Below are positions 44,909 to 56,591 of a DNA stretch of 64,000 nt, piece by piece. Position 1 is the stretch's first letter. Every line of letters begins with the position of its first letter. The stretch is from Silene conica (lineage: Eukaryota; Streptophyta; Magnoliopsida; Caryophyllales; Caryophyllaceae): contig CM055312.2 in NCBI GenBank assembly GCA_029255685.2, positions 53,788,202 to 53,852,201 on the forward strand. The letters run 5' to 3'. The notes beneath the pieces are model-generated. The model worked only from the letters and a program-made list of their open reading frames with translations, did no database searches and was not told the origin of the DNA. The position numbers and the translations under genes were made by a program.

Positions 44909-45892
44909 TGTGGGGAATATAGCATGTATTCGCCCTAAAACGTGAAGGATTATAACGAATTTTACAATTGAGATTATTGTCATAAGTTAATAAAAACATG
45001 AAAAAGGAATACAACCTTGGGTCCTTGCTTGAATAGGCCTAAGAACAGGAATTAAAGTAAATTCCCTCTTATAACTTGCACCCAATGAGATGATGCCGCG
45101 TGTGCTAGAAATACTCTCCAATTGTCTTGCAATATGGGGAGAGCTTTTGTGAGGTTTTAGATGTGAGATCTGAGTTTTGGGAAAATAATTTTCTCAAAAC
45201 CCTAATTCTTGAGATTATGAATTAACTAGTGTCCTGACAAAAGGAGAAGGACTCTCCTTTTGTAGTAAGTGGGTCGGCCGAACGGGTTGAGGTGAGAGTG
45301 GGCTTTACCCACTCTTACCTTATTCCTTTGCGTGATTCGACCCGATTAGCTAAATATTATTCGCGGGTTTTATTTATAAATCGTACACGTGTTATCAGAT
45401 ATTAATGCAGTCGATGTATTAATAATGCTCTGATAAAATTACGATATTGTATAATTACCCAAATTAATATAACCGTTTATATTAATACGCGAATACAATA
45501 TTTAATTAAATATAACCGTTTATATTTAATTTAGGAATTAATCATGTAATCCGTGTTAGCTAAAATTATTTAATCCGTATTAAATAATAATCCCAACATC
45601 TTATTGACTAATTTAATAGTCAATACCTCTGACTAACTGTTTAGTCGTATCCGGCATAAATGTGACTGTATTTTCATACCTTCACATCTCTCAAACGTGT
45701 CCTATAGGTGTGACGTAAAGGGACCAGTTGATCACCGCCATCCGTATGACAATAACGTCAAACTTATCTAGCAAGCCAACCATTATTGATAAACGTGGAT
45801 CAACTGATAATAATACTGAAGTATGCTCTTGTGATCCTTAAAGAGATGTAATAAGTCATTGTACTTAATTGTCAAGGACACCAGCCCCAACA
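44909..45892 (-). repeat. 3' LTR of C2
   Basis: 984 bp; TGTGGGGAATA ... CCAGCCCCAACA on the plus strand. Lacks about 8 bp present in the 5' LTR near 52633. Confidence 0.95.
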
Positions 45893-46754
45893 ATCTCCCA
45901 CTTGTCCGTACAAGGGTATGTGCAATGACGTTATCACACTACATGTGGAGGACACAAGCTCCAACAAACTCCCACTTGTCCGTACAAGTGTAGGTGCGAT
46001 AACCGATTCTCATATCCTTTTAAAATTTCTCCCACTCAATGTAAGACAATTTGCAAATCCGCATTCGCAAAGGTCGTATCTCACAAGCGATCTGTATCAA
46101 GAGTGGTTTCCCCGACTAGAGAGTAACTTAACTGATAAAACGAATCTGTATTCGAGCATGGCCATGCATTTCAGTTACTACTCCTCGAGTGGCCCTGAGA
46201 AATGATAAAATCCTGATAAGGGTTTGGATATTTCCCTCAACTCAAATCCTGCCGATATCGCGCAGCATGAAATAACCCAGAAAAAATCCTCTTGGCCCCT
46301 GTTACGATGACCGTGGGAAAGAAACCAAAGTTACCCAAAATCTGCCTTAATCTCAAGAGACAGTTGAAAGTCAAAAGACTCGACTCTAAGGAACACTATG
46401 GAGGTCCTATCCACGACCTGGCACCCAATGTTATAAAACATTTAGGACTCCATAACGTTGTCACGGGGTGTCCTACGAGATATCCGTATAACTCGCCTTT
46501 GTGATTGGTCAGTCATCCGTTTGACTTATGGCTCGTTGAACCCACCATCAACCAACGTCACAAAATGATTACCTGAGTTATCAGCTCAAGTGGGTAATCA
46601 AGGACTAAAACGATGTAATGTTATTCAGTTCACTTTGTGGTGTTCAAAATTGGCGTACAATTCCACATGAAAAACAAAACATTATATATCATAACAATGA
46701 GGTTGAATAGAGTACACGATAAAATGAATTATTACATGAATTCATAAAAGAGTA
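45893..46754 (-). other. C2 3' untranslated region
   Basis: No gene. Near-identical to 60421-61048 of C3 in reverse. The word CTCCCACTTGTCCGTACAAG occurs twice (about 45895-45914 and 45969-45988), i.e. a duplicated polypurine-type segment. The open frame near 45918-46205 has no coding signal. Confidence 0.75.
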
Positions 46755-49700
46755 CTACAACTTAGGAACACATCTAATTCTCATGGAATGAATGTGCCCT
46801 TCATGCTTATCACGTGGTAATGCTTTAGTGAGAGGATCAGCTATGTTGTCATTCGTAGCGATCTTATCAATGAATATCTCCTTTTACGTGGACTCAGTTG
46901 TAGAATCTGCTATAACACTTGGTTTAGAACCTTTCCAGCTGACAGCAGCGCCATTAAGAGTAAAAACGAATCCAGACTGAGATTTCGAGTCATCTCGATC
47001 CGTTTGGAAGCTAGCATCTGCGTAACCCGTGGCGCAGAGCGTCGAGTCGCCTCCGTAAGTCAATCCCCAATCTTTAGTCCTCCGTAGGTACTTAAGAATG
47101 TTTTTCACGGTCATCCAGTGTGGTTCACCTGGATGAGCTTGGAATCGACTTGTCATACTCAATGCATATGCAACGTCTGGACGCGTGCATATCATGGCAT
47201 ACATGATCGATCCTATAGCCGAAGCATAAGGAATCCGACTCATGCGCTCTTTCTCTTCCAATGTCTTAGCTTCTTGAGTCTTGCTCAAGTGAAGTCCAGT
47301 AGTCATAGGAAGGAACCCTTTCTTGGAGTTCGTCATGCTGAATCTCTCTAGAATCTTATCTATGTAAGACTCCTGACTGAGAGACAACATCCGTCGTGAT
47401 TTATCCCTGTAGATACGGATGCCCGAAATTCTTTGTGCCTCTCCCAGATCTTTCATCTGAAAATGGTTTTTTCAACCATGCTTTAACCGAAGATAAGAGA
47501 GGTATGTCATTCCCAATCAAGAGTATGTCGTCGACATACAGTACTAAGAATACAATCTTGCTCCCACTCGACTTGATATAGAGACATGGTTCCTCGACTG
47601 ATCGAATGAACCCATTCTCTTTTATCACTTGGTCGAAGCGATGATTCCAACTCCGTGATGCTTGCTTAAGTCCATAGATGGAACGCTTAAGCTTGCAAAC
47701 CTTCTTAGGATTTTCTGGTTCAATAAAACCCTCGGGTTGTACCATGTACAACTCTTCCTCCAAATAACCGTTTAAGAAGGCGGTTTTAACGTCCATTTGC
47801 CATATTTCATAATCGTGAAATGCGGCGATTGCTAAGATAATCCGAATGGAACGTAGCATGACTACGGGTGCAAAGATCTCATCGTAGTGCAAGCCTGACA
47901 CTTGGGTGAAACCTTTAGCAACTAGTCTTGCCTTATGGATATCTTGTTTACCTTCCACGGCATGCTTTATTTTGTAAAGCCATTTGCATTGAAGGGGACG
48001 TACCTTTGCAGGTAGGTCCACAAGATCCCACACGTTGTTCTCATACATGGAGTCCATCTCGAATTGCATGGCTTCTAGCCATAGCTTTGAGTCAGAACTG
48101 GTCATGGCACCTTTATAGGTTGTGGGTTCATTACCCTCTAGGAGTAAGACGTCATCCATATCATGTTCCTCGACCATACCAATGTATCTGTCCAGAGGAA
48201 TGAAGACTCTTCCCGACCTCCTAGGTTCCTCAGGAATATCTACCGCAGCCTCGGTTGAAGGAACTGTTTCCTCCAATGGTTGCTCGGTAGTTGGTTCTTG
48301 AACCTCCGATAAATCGAAGGTTCTATTAATCGACTTGTTCTCGAGAAATTCTTTCTCTAAGAACGTCGCACTAGCCGCAACAAAAACACGTTGTTCGGTT
48401 GGCGAGTAGAAGTAATGACCAAAAGTTCCCTTTGGATAGCCTATAAAGTATGTCTTGACCGATCGCGGGCCGAGCTTATCCTCGTGTCTCCACTTGACAT
48501 AAGCCTCGCAGCCCCAAACCCGAATAAAGGACAAGTTAGGGACCGTTCCCTTCCATAATTCGTATGGAGTCTTGTCAACAGCTTTAGACGGACTTCGGTT
48601 AAGTATTAGAGCGGCTGACAAAAGAGCATAGCCCCACAATGAATCAGGCACGACGGTGTGACTCATCATGGATCGAACCATATCGAGTAGAGTTCGATTT
48701 CTCCATTCGGACACACCATTTAATTGTGGTGTTCCAGGTGGAGTCAACTATAGCACGATGCCACAGTCTTTAAGGTGTTGATCAAACTCGTGTGAAAGAT
48801 ACTCACCACCACGATCAGAACGTAGTGCTTTAATCTTTCTTGCCAGCTGGTTCTGTACCCGATTCTGATATTCTTTGAACTTGTCAAAGGATTCACTTTT
48901 ATGCTTCATTAAGTAGACATAGCCATATCTACTCAAATCATCCGTGAAAGTGATGAAATACCTATAGCCTTCTCGTGCGTTGATCGACATAGGGCCACAT
49001 ACGTCCGTATGTATGAGTCCTAATAGGTCGGCAGTGCGCATTCCAACACCTTTGAAGGAAATACGAGTCATCTTACCGATGAGACATGATTTACACGTGC
49101 CATATGATTCGAAATCAAAGGCCGAGATAGCTCCATTCTGTATGAGCTGTTTTACGCGTTTCTCATTTATGTGTCCCATACGACAATGCCATAGATAAGT
49201 TAGATCTTTGTCACCTACCTTTAATCTCTTGTTATTCACATGTAATATTTCGGTGGTTTGATCTAAAACATAAATTCCATTCATGGAAACTGCCTTGCCA
49301 TAAATCATATTGTGTAATGAGAAAACACAACTGTTATTTTCTATTACAAATGAAAAACCAAGTTTGTCAAGTGCAGAAACTGAAATAATGTTTTTGGACA
49401 AACAAGGAACATAATAACAGTTATATAAAGATAACTCGAATCCACTTGGAAGCTGGATCACGTATGTTCCCCTCGAGACTGCAGCAACACGTGCTTCATT
49501 CCCGACACGCAGGTCAACCTCACCCTTGATGAGGGGTTCTTGGTTTCGGAGGCCCTTCACATGATTACATAGATGAGAACCACAACCAGTATCTAGTACC
49601 CAAGTTCCGTAACTTGCCTGGTTAATCTCAATCATGTGAATAAAAGAAGAAGAAGACATACCAACAGGAGTAACGCGACCTGCCTTAATGTCCTCACGAT

Positions 49701-50582
49701 ACACGGGGCATGAGCGCCTCCAATGCCCAGTCTTGTGGCAATGGTGACATTCCATGCTAGTATCCTTGCTCTTTGTCTTGCCCTGTGAGTTGCTCGACTC
49801 ACCTGGCCCACTCTTAGTAAATCCTGACTTTTAAACTTGGGCTTGCCTACTGTTAGGTCGCCCTGAGCTTTAGCTTTTCCCTTACCCTTACCCTTACTAG
49901 AGATCATGAGAACATCCTGCTTCACGCTCCCACTTAATTTTAGATCCTTCTCGGTCTGTACGAGAAGGGAGTGGAGCTCATGAGGAGTCTTCTTCATGTC
50001 GTTCATGTAATAGTTGGCCCTGAAGAGGGCGAATCCATCATGAAGCGAATGAAGCATTCGATCAACGATTATGTTCTCACTGATCTTGCAGTTTAGGGCC
50101 TCCAGTTTCTCGATATTCTCAATCATGTTGAGAATATGTGGGCTAACCGCTTGGCCCTTCTGGAGTTTCGCCTCAAAGAAGCGACAGGTATGCTCATAAG
50201 AAACGATTCTCGGAGCTTTTGAGAATTCGTTAGTGAGCGTGGTGAAAATCTTGTTTGCACCATAGGTTATGAAGCGTCTTTGCAAATTGGATTCCATTGC
50301 ATAGATGAGTACGTTCTTTATCGCACCCGCTTCCATGACGAAGTCGCTATGAGCGCGAACTTCGTTAGCTCTAGCTCCAGTTCCTGGGTGTGCCGGAATG
50401 GGCTCAGTTAAGTACTTAAGCTTTCCGTCAGCAATGGCAGCATTCCGTAGTGCTGCCTCCCAGTCATAGAAGTTTGACCCATCATTCCTCAGTCTAGTAG
50501 ACTGATTCATGGAGTCCATGAAGGCTTTTAGCCAGGATTCACGTGCTAGCTTGGCACTTGGCATTGGGTCTTCACCAGCCAT
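46755..50582 (-). pseudogene. C2 gag-pol polyprotein, nearly intact
   Basis: Start codon at 50582 (MAGEDPMPSAKLARESW). Order: gag with NYYMNDMKKTPHELHSLL and the zinc knuckle CHHCHKTGHWRRSC; protease with WVLDTGCGSHL; HHCC zinc segment; integrase core (HTDVCGPM, FTDDLSRYGYVYLM, SDRGGEYLS with the catalytic Glu); reverse transcriptase (DVKTAFLNGYLEEELYM, YVDDILLIGND); RNase H start (GYADASFQTDRDDSKSQSGF ... DSTTES). Breaks: one base lost near 49829, a TAG for Gln at about 48746-48748, one base gained in an A-run near 47467. After DSTTEST the frame has TAA and then jumps to KIATDDNIADPLTKALP, so about 70-80 usual RNase H residues are missing, as in C3 and C0. Confidence 0.93.
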
Positions 50583-51052
50583 TAGTTATACAGCAGTTTA
50601 ATTTTAACGTGTTCTACACTGAAAAGAAGATAAAACAAAACTATATAAGCAACTCATTGTTGTGATATAAGTCTATATTAAAGTGTATTTAAACTCGTAG
50701 ACTCATGCATTTATATAATTGATCTCCCTCACGAATTATATAAACGATCCCAAGACTCAATTTCCGTATATTGATAAGCCCACAGCTTGGCTAATTCCAC
50801 CGTTGGAACTCTTGGTCGATAGATTTCCGTAAATCCTATCTATTAGTCCATCTCAGTCGCTAGATATTATCGAGTGACCATGATGTTGAGATAAAATAAA
50901 TCATCTGTTCCCACTTACCCGACGTAGAAGGGGTCATATTATGCCTACCGACGAAGAAGGGATTCATGGGAGTCTGATTTATAAAGACTATTCTCAATTT
51001 TTGGTTATACGAGGAAGACCCCATCAACTTATATTTATCCATTTTAAGTGAA

Positions 51053-51313
51053 CTAATATCTAGCATATGCGTGAATGAATGAAATAAAGTGATGGCTTTG
51101 CAATTGACATGTGACATCTGTATTGTCACAGAAAACTAACGCGTAACCTCTACATGAGTCAGTTTTCAGGCATGTTATAGGTGGTTTGGTTTTAGGCGGA
51201 ATATGATGCAAGCTATTATCGATGAAAGCATAAAATAAATGCAATAAACGTAAATAAAAAGTCCTAGTGTGGCCTATCCTACCAAAATAAACATAAAACA
51301 ACTTGGAATCCAC
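51053..51313 (-). CDS. Small leader ORF of the C2/C3 copia family, 86 codons
   Basis: ATG-started frame (MDSKLFYVYFGRIGHTRTF...) ending 471 bp before the gag start. C3 has the same frame, same length and same distance to gag, with two residue differences (Gly/Asp and Tyr/Cys) and one silent change. No known domain. It could be an upstream ORF that affects gag translation, or chance conservation between recent copies. Confidence 0.3.
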   Translation of the reverse strand: MDSKLFYVYFGRIGHTRTFYLRLLHLFYAFIDNSLHHIPPKTKPPITCLKTDSCRGYALVFCDNTDVTCQLQSHHFISFIHAYARY

Positions 51314-51930
51314 CGTTGGAACCTAGAAGCTTGTCTTGATGTTCCATCTTGGTCTTTGCAGCGGGAGTGAGCATCCGGTCTCCGTCTTTGGTCTACACAA
51401 AGTTATTAATTTAAATTACAAATATAACCCTATTTACATTCTAATTTAAATACAAAAGTAATTACATGACAAAAACCCAAAACGGAGATTCAAGATCTCA
51501 AAATTACAAACAATACTATGTCCCATCATTACGGTGACACAATCTTCTAAGGCCACACTAAGTTACAACCGTTTGCAAATTTAAATACGTTATAGAAAGC
51601 ATTCAAAAGGCATTCAACAAGACGATAAATAAAATGCATCAACTAAAATTAAAATTCATTCATGACATAATACTATTATTATGATTAACAAATTTTATCA
51701 AACCACCTTTTCGGGATTAAAATTATGTGATTATACCGTTTTAACCACTTTAATTTTAACAAGTTAATAATCCATTATCTTAAACCGTTTTAAAATAATA
51801 TGTATCATGCGAGAGTGAACCGTTTCACAAAAATAATATACTATTTCCGTATACAGCATATTACTTTTGGCCAAGGGAAAATAAAACAAGTTATTTTCGG
51901 AAAAATAAAACACGACTGTTACAGGGAAGT

Positions 51931-52363
51931 GGTCGACCGACCTTAACATGGGGTCGACCGACCTACTGTCAAAAAAAAAACAATTTCCTGTATCAGCAGA
52001 GAGGTCTACCGACCCATTAAACAGGTCGACCGACCTCCTGACAGAAAAAAAAAATTCTTGTAACTGCAGAGTGGTCGACCGACCCAATAAACGGGTCGAC
52101 CGACCACAAAACACGAAGTCGAGTTTCTGAAAACGCGAAATTGCTGCACTTTTAATCAAAACAAGTTTTAACCTTTGATTCAAAACGCGTAAATCAAAAT
52201 AAACAGCAATTAGGGTTCACATATTGTCAAGAATATCGATTAATTAACAATATGTAAACAGGAATCGAAAACAAGATCGATTATAAAAAAAGAGAAACTG
52301 CCGAAAAACAGAAACCCTACGCGGGCAGAGGTCGACCGACCACAATAATGGGTCGACCGACCC
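51931..52363. repeat. Paired GGTCGACCGACC motifs in the C2 leader
   Basis: Pairs at about 51931-51963, 52001-52034 (first copy GGTCTACCGACC), 52072-52106 and 52330-52363. Here both copies of a pair are in the same orientation, 8-10 bp apart. A-tracts of 7-10 bases follow three of them. Confidence 0.85.
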
Positions 52364-52441
52364 ACACGCCGACAGAAATCAATTTTCAAAATTTTTAAAT
52401 TAAAACTTATGAAAAACACAAAAGTAAAAGCTCGTGGCCTT

Positions 52442-52454
52442 GTCTCTGATACCA
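52442..52454 (-). promoter_or_regulatory. Primer-binding site of C2 (initiator Met tRNA)
   Basis: TGGTATCAGAGAC on the minus strand, two bases inside the 5' LTR edge; C3 has TGGTATCAGAGCC. Confidence 0.88.
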
Positions 52455-52456
52455 CT

Positions 52457-53448
52457 TGTGGGGAATATAGCATGTATTCGCCCTAAAACGTGAAGGATTA
52501 TAACGAATTTTACAATTGAGATTATTGTCATAAGTTAATAAAAACATGAAAAAGGAATACAACCTTGGGTCCTTGCTTGAATAGGCCTAAGAACAGGAAT
52601 TAAAGTAAATTCCCTCTTATAACTTGCACCCAAGACTTGAATGAGATGATGCCGCGTGTGCTAGAAATACTCTCCAATTGTCTTGCAATATGGGGAGAGC
52701 TTTTGTGAGGTTTTAGATGTGAGATCTGAGTTTTGGGAAAATAATTTTCTCAAAACCCTAATTCTTGAGATTATGAATTAACCAGTGTCCTGACAAAAGG
52801 AGAAGGACTCTCCTTTTGTAGTAAGTGGGTCGGCCGAACGGGTTGAGGTGAGAGTGGGCTTTTCCCACTCTTACCTTATTTCTTTGCGTGATTCGACCCG
52901 ATTAGCTAAATATTATTCGCGGGTTTTATTTATAAATCGTACACGTGTTATCAGATATTAATGCAGTCGATGTATTAATAATGGTCTGATAAAATTACGA
53001 TATTGTATAATTACCCAAATTAATATAACCGTTTATATTAATACGCGAATACAATATTTAATTAAATATAACCGTTTATATTTAATTTACGAATTAATCA
53101 TGTAATCCGTGTTAGCTAAAATTATTTAATCCGTATTAAATAATAATCCCAACATCTTATTGACTAATTTAATAGTCAATACCTCTGACAAACTGTTTAG
53201 TCGTATCCGGCATAAATGTGACTGTATTTTCATACCTTCACATCTCTCAAACGTGTCCTATAGGTGTGACGTATAGGGACCAGTTGATCACCGCCATCCG
53301 TATGACAATAACGTCAAACTTATCTAGCAAGCCAACCGTTATTGATAAACGTGGATCAACTGATAATAATACTGAAGTATGCTCTTGTGATCCTTAAAGA
53401 GATTTAATAAGTCATTGTACTTAATTGTCAAGGACACCAGCCCCAACA
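52457..53448 (-). repeat. 5' LTR of C2
   Basis: 992 bp; same ends as 44909-45892; followed on the right by the ATGAT duplication and C0 coding sequence. Confidence 0.95.
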
Positions 53449-53453
53449 ATGAT

Positions 53454-53772
53454 ATGCACACGTCCAGACGTGGCATATGCTTTGAGTATGACGAGTCGGT
53501 ACCAAGGCAATCCAGGTGAACCACACTGGATGGCTGTGAAAAACATTCTTAAGTACCTACGGAGGACTAAAGATTGGGTATTGACTTATGGTGGAGGCAC
53601 TGAGCTTTGCGCAAACGGTTACGCATATGCTAGCTTCCAAACGGATCGAGATGAATCGAAATCTCAGTCTGGATTCATTTTTACTCTTAATGGCGCTGTT
53701 GTCAGTTGGAAAAGCTCCAAGCAGAGTGTTGTTGCGGATTCTACTACTGAGTAAAAGGAGATAGTGATAGAC
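53454..53772 (+). pseudogene. Copia element C0, RNase H start
   Basis: Third piece of C0, resuming at the Cys-Thr-Arg-Pro-Asp codons after C2. It has RPDVAYALSMTSR, NILKYLRRTKDW, GYAYASFQTDRDESKSQSGFIF (first catalytic Asp changed to Tyr) and DSTTE followed at once by TAA and KEI, the same truncation point seen in C2 and C3. It is cut by the C3 LTR at 53773. Confidence 0.88.
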
Positions 53773-54764
53773 TGTTGGGGCTGGTGTCCTTGACAATTAA
53801 GTACAATGACTTATTAAATCTCTTTAAGGATCACAAGGGCATACTTCAGTATTATTATCAGTTGATCCACGTTTATCAATAACGGTTGGCTTGCTAGATA
53901 AGTTTGACGTTATTGTCATACGGATGGCGGTGATCAACTGGTCCCTATACGTCACACCCTATAGGACACGTTTGAGAGATGTGAAGGTATGAAAATACAG
54001 TCACATTTATGCCGGATACGACTAAACAGTTAGTCAGAGGTATTGACTATTACATTAGTCAATGAGATGTTGAGATTATTATTTAATACGGATTAAATAA
54101 TTTTAGCTAATACGGATTACATGTTTAATTCGTAAAATTAAATATAAGCAGTTATATTTAATTAAATATTGTATTTGCGTATTAATATAAACAGTTATAT
54201 TAATTTGGGTAATTATACAATATCCTAATTTTATCAGACCGTTATTAATACATCGACTGCATTAATATCTGATAACACGTATGCGATTTATAATAAAAAC
54301 CCCGCAAATAATATTTAGCAAAACGGGTCGAATCATGCAAAGGAATAAGGTAAGAGTGGACAAAGCCCACTCTTACCCTAATTCGGCTGACCCACCCGAT
54401 TGCTACATAAGGAGAGTCCTTCTCCTTATGTCAGTAACTGTTGAATCATAATTCTCACAATTAGGGTTTTGAGAGCATTCTTCTCCCAAAACTCAGATCT
54501 CACATCTAAAACCTCAATAACTCTCCCCATATTGCAAGGCAATTGGAGAGTACTTTCTAGCACACGCGGCATCATCTCAAACAAAGTCTTGGGTGCAAGT
54601 TATAGGAGGGAATTTACTTTAATTTCTGTTCTTAGGCCTATTCAAGCAAGGACCCAAGGTTGTATTCTTTTTCATGTTTTTATTTATCTTATGACAATAA
54701 TCACAACTGTAATTTTCATTATAATCCTGCAAGTTTAGGGCGAATACATGCTTTATTCCCCACA
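53773..54764 (+). repeat. 5' LTR of C3
   Basis: 992 bp, TGTTGGGGCTGG ... TTCCCCACA. Confidence 0.93.
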
Positions 54765-54767
54765 AGT

Positions 54768-54780
54768 GGTATCAGAGCCA
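54768..54780 (+). promoter_or_regulatory. Primer-binding site of C3 (initiator Met tRNA)
   Basis: TGGTATCAGAGCC, three bases after the LTR. Confidence 0.9.
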
Positions 54781-54848
54781 TGCCATGAAATTTTACTTTT
54801 GTGTTTTTCATAAAGTTTTAAAATCTGAAAAATCGTGTTCTGCCGCTA

Positions 54849-55245
54849 AGTCGGTCGATCGACCCCCTGTTGCGGTCGGTCGACCGCCTCCTGCGTATTT
54901 TTCTGTTTCGACAGTCTTTCTTTTGTGAGTAATCGATCTTGTTTTCGATTCCTGTTTACATATTGTTAATTAATCGATATTCTTGACAATATGTGAACCC
55001 TTGTTGATGTTAATTTTGATTTACTAGTTTTAATCAAAGTTTAAAAGGTAAAAACTTGTTTTGATTTCAAAAAGTGCAGCGTTTTGCGTTTTCTGAAACT
55101 CGTTTTTACTGTTTTGTTGGTCGGTCGACCTGATTGATAGATCGGTCGACCGATTTTGCTGTTGCAAAAAAAAAAAACAAAAAAAAAAATTTTTTTTTTT
55201 CCGTCTGGAGGTCGATCGACCCCGTGTTGAGGTCGGTCGACCTCG
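54849..55245. repeat. Paired GGTCGACCGACC-type motifs in the C3 leader
   Basis: Pairs at about 54851-54886, 55121-55151 and 55209-55243. In two pairs the first copy is the perfect palindrome GGTCGATCGACC, unlike any in the C2 leader. Confidence 0.85.
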
Positions 55246-55860
55246 CCCCCTGTAACATACTCGTTTTTATTTTTCAAAAATAACATGTTTTATTTTCCCA
55301 TGGCCTTTAGTAATATACTATATACGGAAATAGTATATTATTAATTTTGTGAAACGGTTCACCCTCGTTTGATACATATTATTTTAAAACGGTTTAAGAT
55401 AATGGATTATAAATTTATTAAAATTGGGTGATTAAAACGGTATAATCACATAATTTTAATCCCGTAAGGTGGTTTGGTAAAAATTTGTTAATCATAATAA
55501 CAGTATTATGCCATGTATGAATTTTATTTAGTTGATGCATTTTATTTATCGTCTTGTTGAATGCCTTGTGAATGCTTTCAATAACGTATTTATTTTTGCA
55601 AACGGTTGTAACTTAGTGTGGCCTTAGTAGATTGTGTTACCGTAATGATGGAACACAGTCTTGCTTGTAATTTTGAGATCTTGTATCTCCGTTTTGGGTT
55701 TTTGCCATGTAATTACTTTTGTATTTAAATTAGAATGTAAATAGGGTTATATTTGTAATTTAAATTAGTAATTTTGTGAAGACCAAAGACGGAGACCGGA
55801 TGCTCACTCCCGCTGCAAGGACCAAGATGGAACATCAAGACAAGCTTCTAGGGTCCAACG

Positions 55861-56121
55861 GTGGATTCCAAGTTGTTTTATGTTTATTTTGGTAGGATAG
55901 ACCACACTAGGACTTTTTATTTACGTTTATTGCATTTATTTTGTGCTTTCATCGATAATAGCTTGCATCATATTCCACCTAAAACCAAACCACCTATAAC
56001 ATGCCTGAAAACTGACTCATGTAGAGGTTACGCGTTAGTTTTCTGTGACAATACAGATGTCACATGTCAATTGCAAAGCCATCACTTTATTTCATTCATT
56101 CACGCATATGCTAGATATTAG
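55861..56121 (+). CDS. Small leader ORF of C3, 86 codons
   Basis: Counterpart of 51053-51313 in C2, same length and distance to gag. No known domain; may be an upstream ORF or chance. Confidence 0.3.
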   Translation: MDSKLFYVYFGRIDHTRTFYLRLLHLFCAFIDNSLHHIPPKTKPPITCLKTDSCRGYALVFCDNTDVTCQLQSHHFISFIHAYARY

Positions 56122-56591
56122 TTCACTTAAAATGGATAAATAAAAGTTGATGGGGTCTTCCTCGTATAACCAAAAATTGAGAATAGTCTTTATAAATCAG
56201 ACTCCCATGAATCCCTTCTTCGTCGGTAGGCATAATATGACCCCTTCTACGTCGGGTAAGTGGGAACAGATGATTTATTTTATCTCAACATCATGGTCAC
56301 TCGATAATATCTAGCGACTGAAATGGACTAATAGATAGGATTTACGGAAATCTATCGACCAAGAGTTCCAACGGTGGAATTAGCCAAGCTGTGGGCTTAT
56401 CAATATACGGAAATTGAGTCTTGGGATCGTTTATATAATTCGTGAGGGAGATCAATTATATAAATGCATGAGTCTACGAGTTTAAATACACTTTAATATA
56501 GACTTATATCACAACAATGAGTTGCTTATATAGTTTTGTTTTATCTTCTTTTCAGTGTAGAACACGTTCAAATTAAACTGCTGTATAACTA

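Larger units (their letters stand above)
50583..52456 (-). other. C2 leader between 5' LTR and gag
   Basis: About 1.87 kb. Holds the primer site, four pairs of GGTCGACCGACC motifs (51931-52363) with short A-tracts beside them, and an 86-codon ORF (51053-51313). Matches the C3 leader 54765-56591 in reverse, but the motif block differs much more between the two copies than the rest. Confidence 0.8.
44909..53448 (-). mobile_element. Complete Ty1/copia element C2, nested in C0
   Basis: Minus strand. 5' LTR 52457-53448, 3' LTR 44909-45892, duplication ATGAT on both sides (44904-44908 and 53449-53453). The LTRs differ by about nine substitutions and one deletion of about 8 bp by eye, the youngest LTR pair here. 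The primer site is at 52442-52454 (TGGTATCAGAG, initiator Met); the polypurine tract AAGTGGGAGAT adjoins 45893. The gag-pol gene (46755-50582) has three small breaks besides a family-wide RNase H truncation. Confidence 0.95.
54781..56591 (+). other. C3 leader
   Basis: Non-coding leader with three GGTCGACCGACC-type pairs (54849-55245), an A/T-rich tract between the second and third pair (about 55167-55200), the 86-codon leader ORF (55861-56121), and otherwise close similarity to the C2 leader. Confidence 0.8.

Noticed and set aside
45918..46205. 95-codon frame in the C2 3' region
   Set aside because: Lies antisense to the element in the 3' untranslated part; no domain and no start context.
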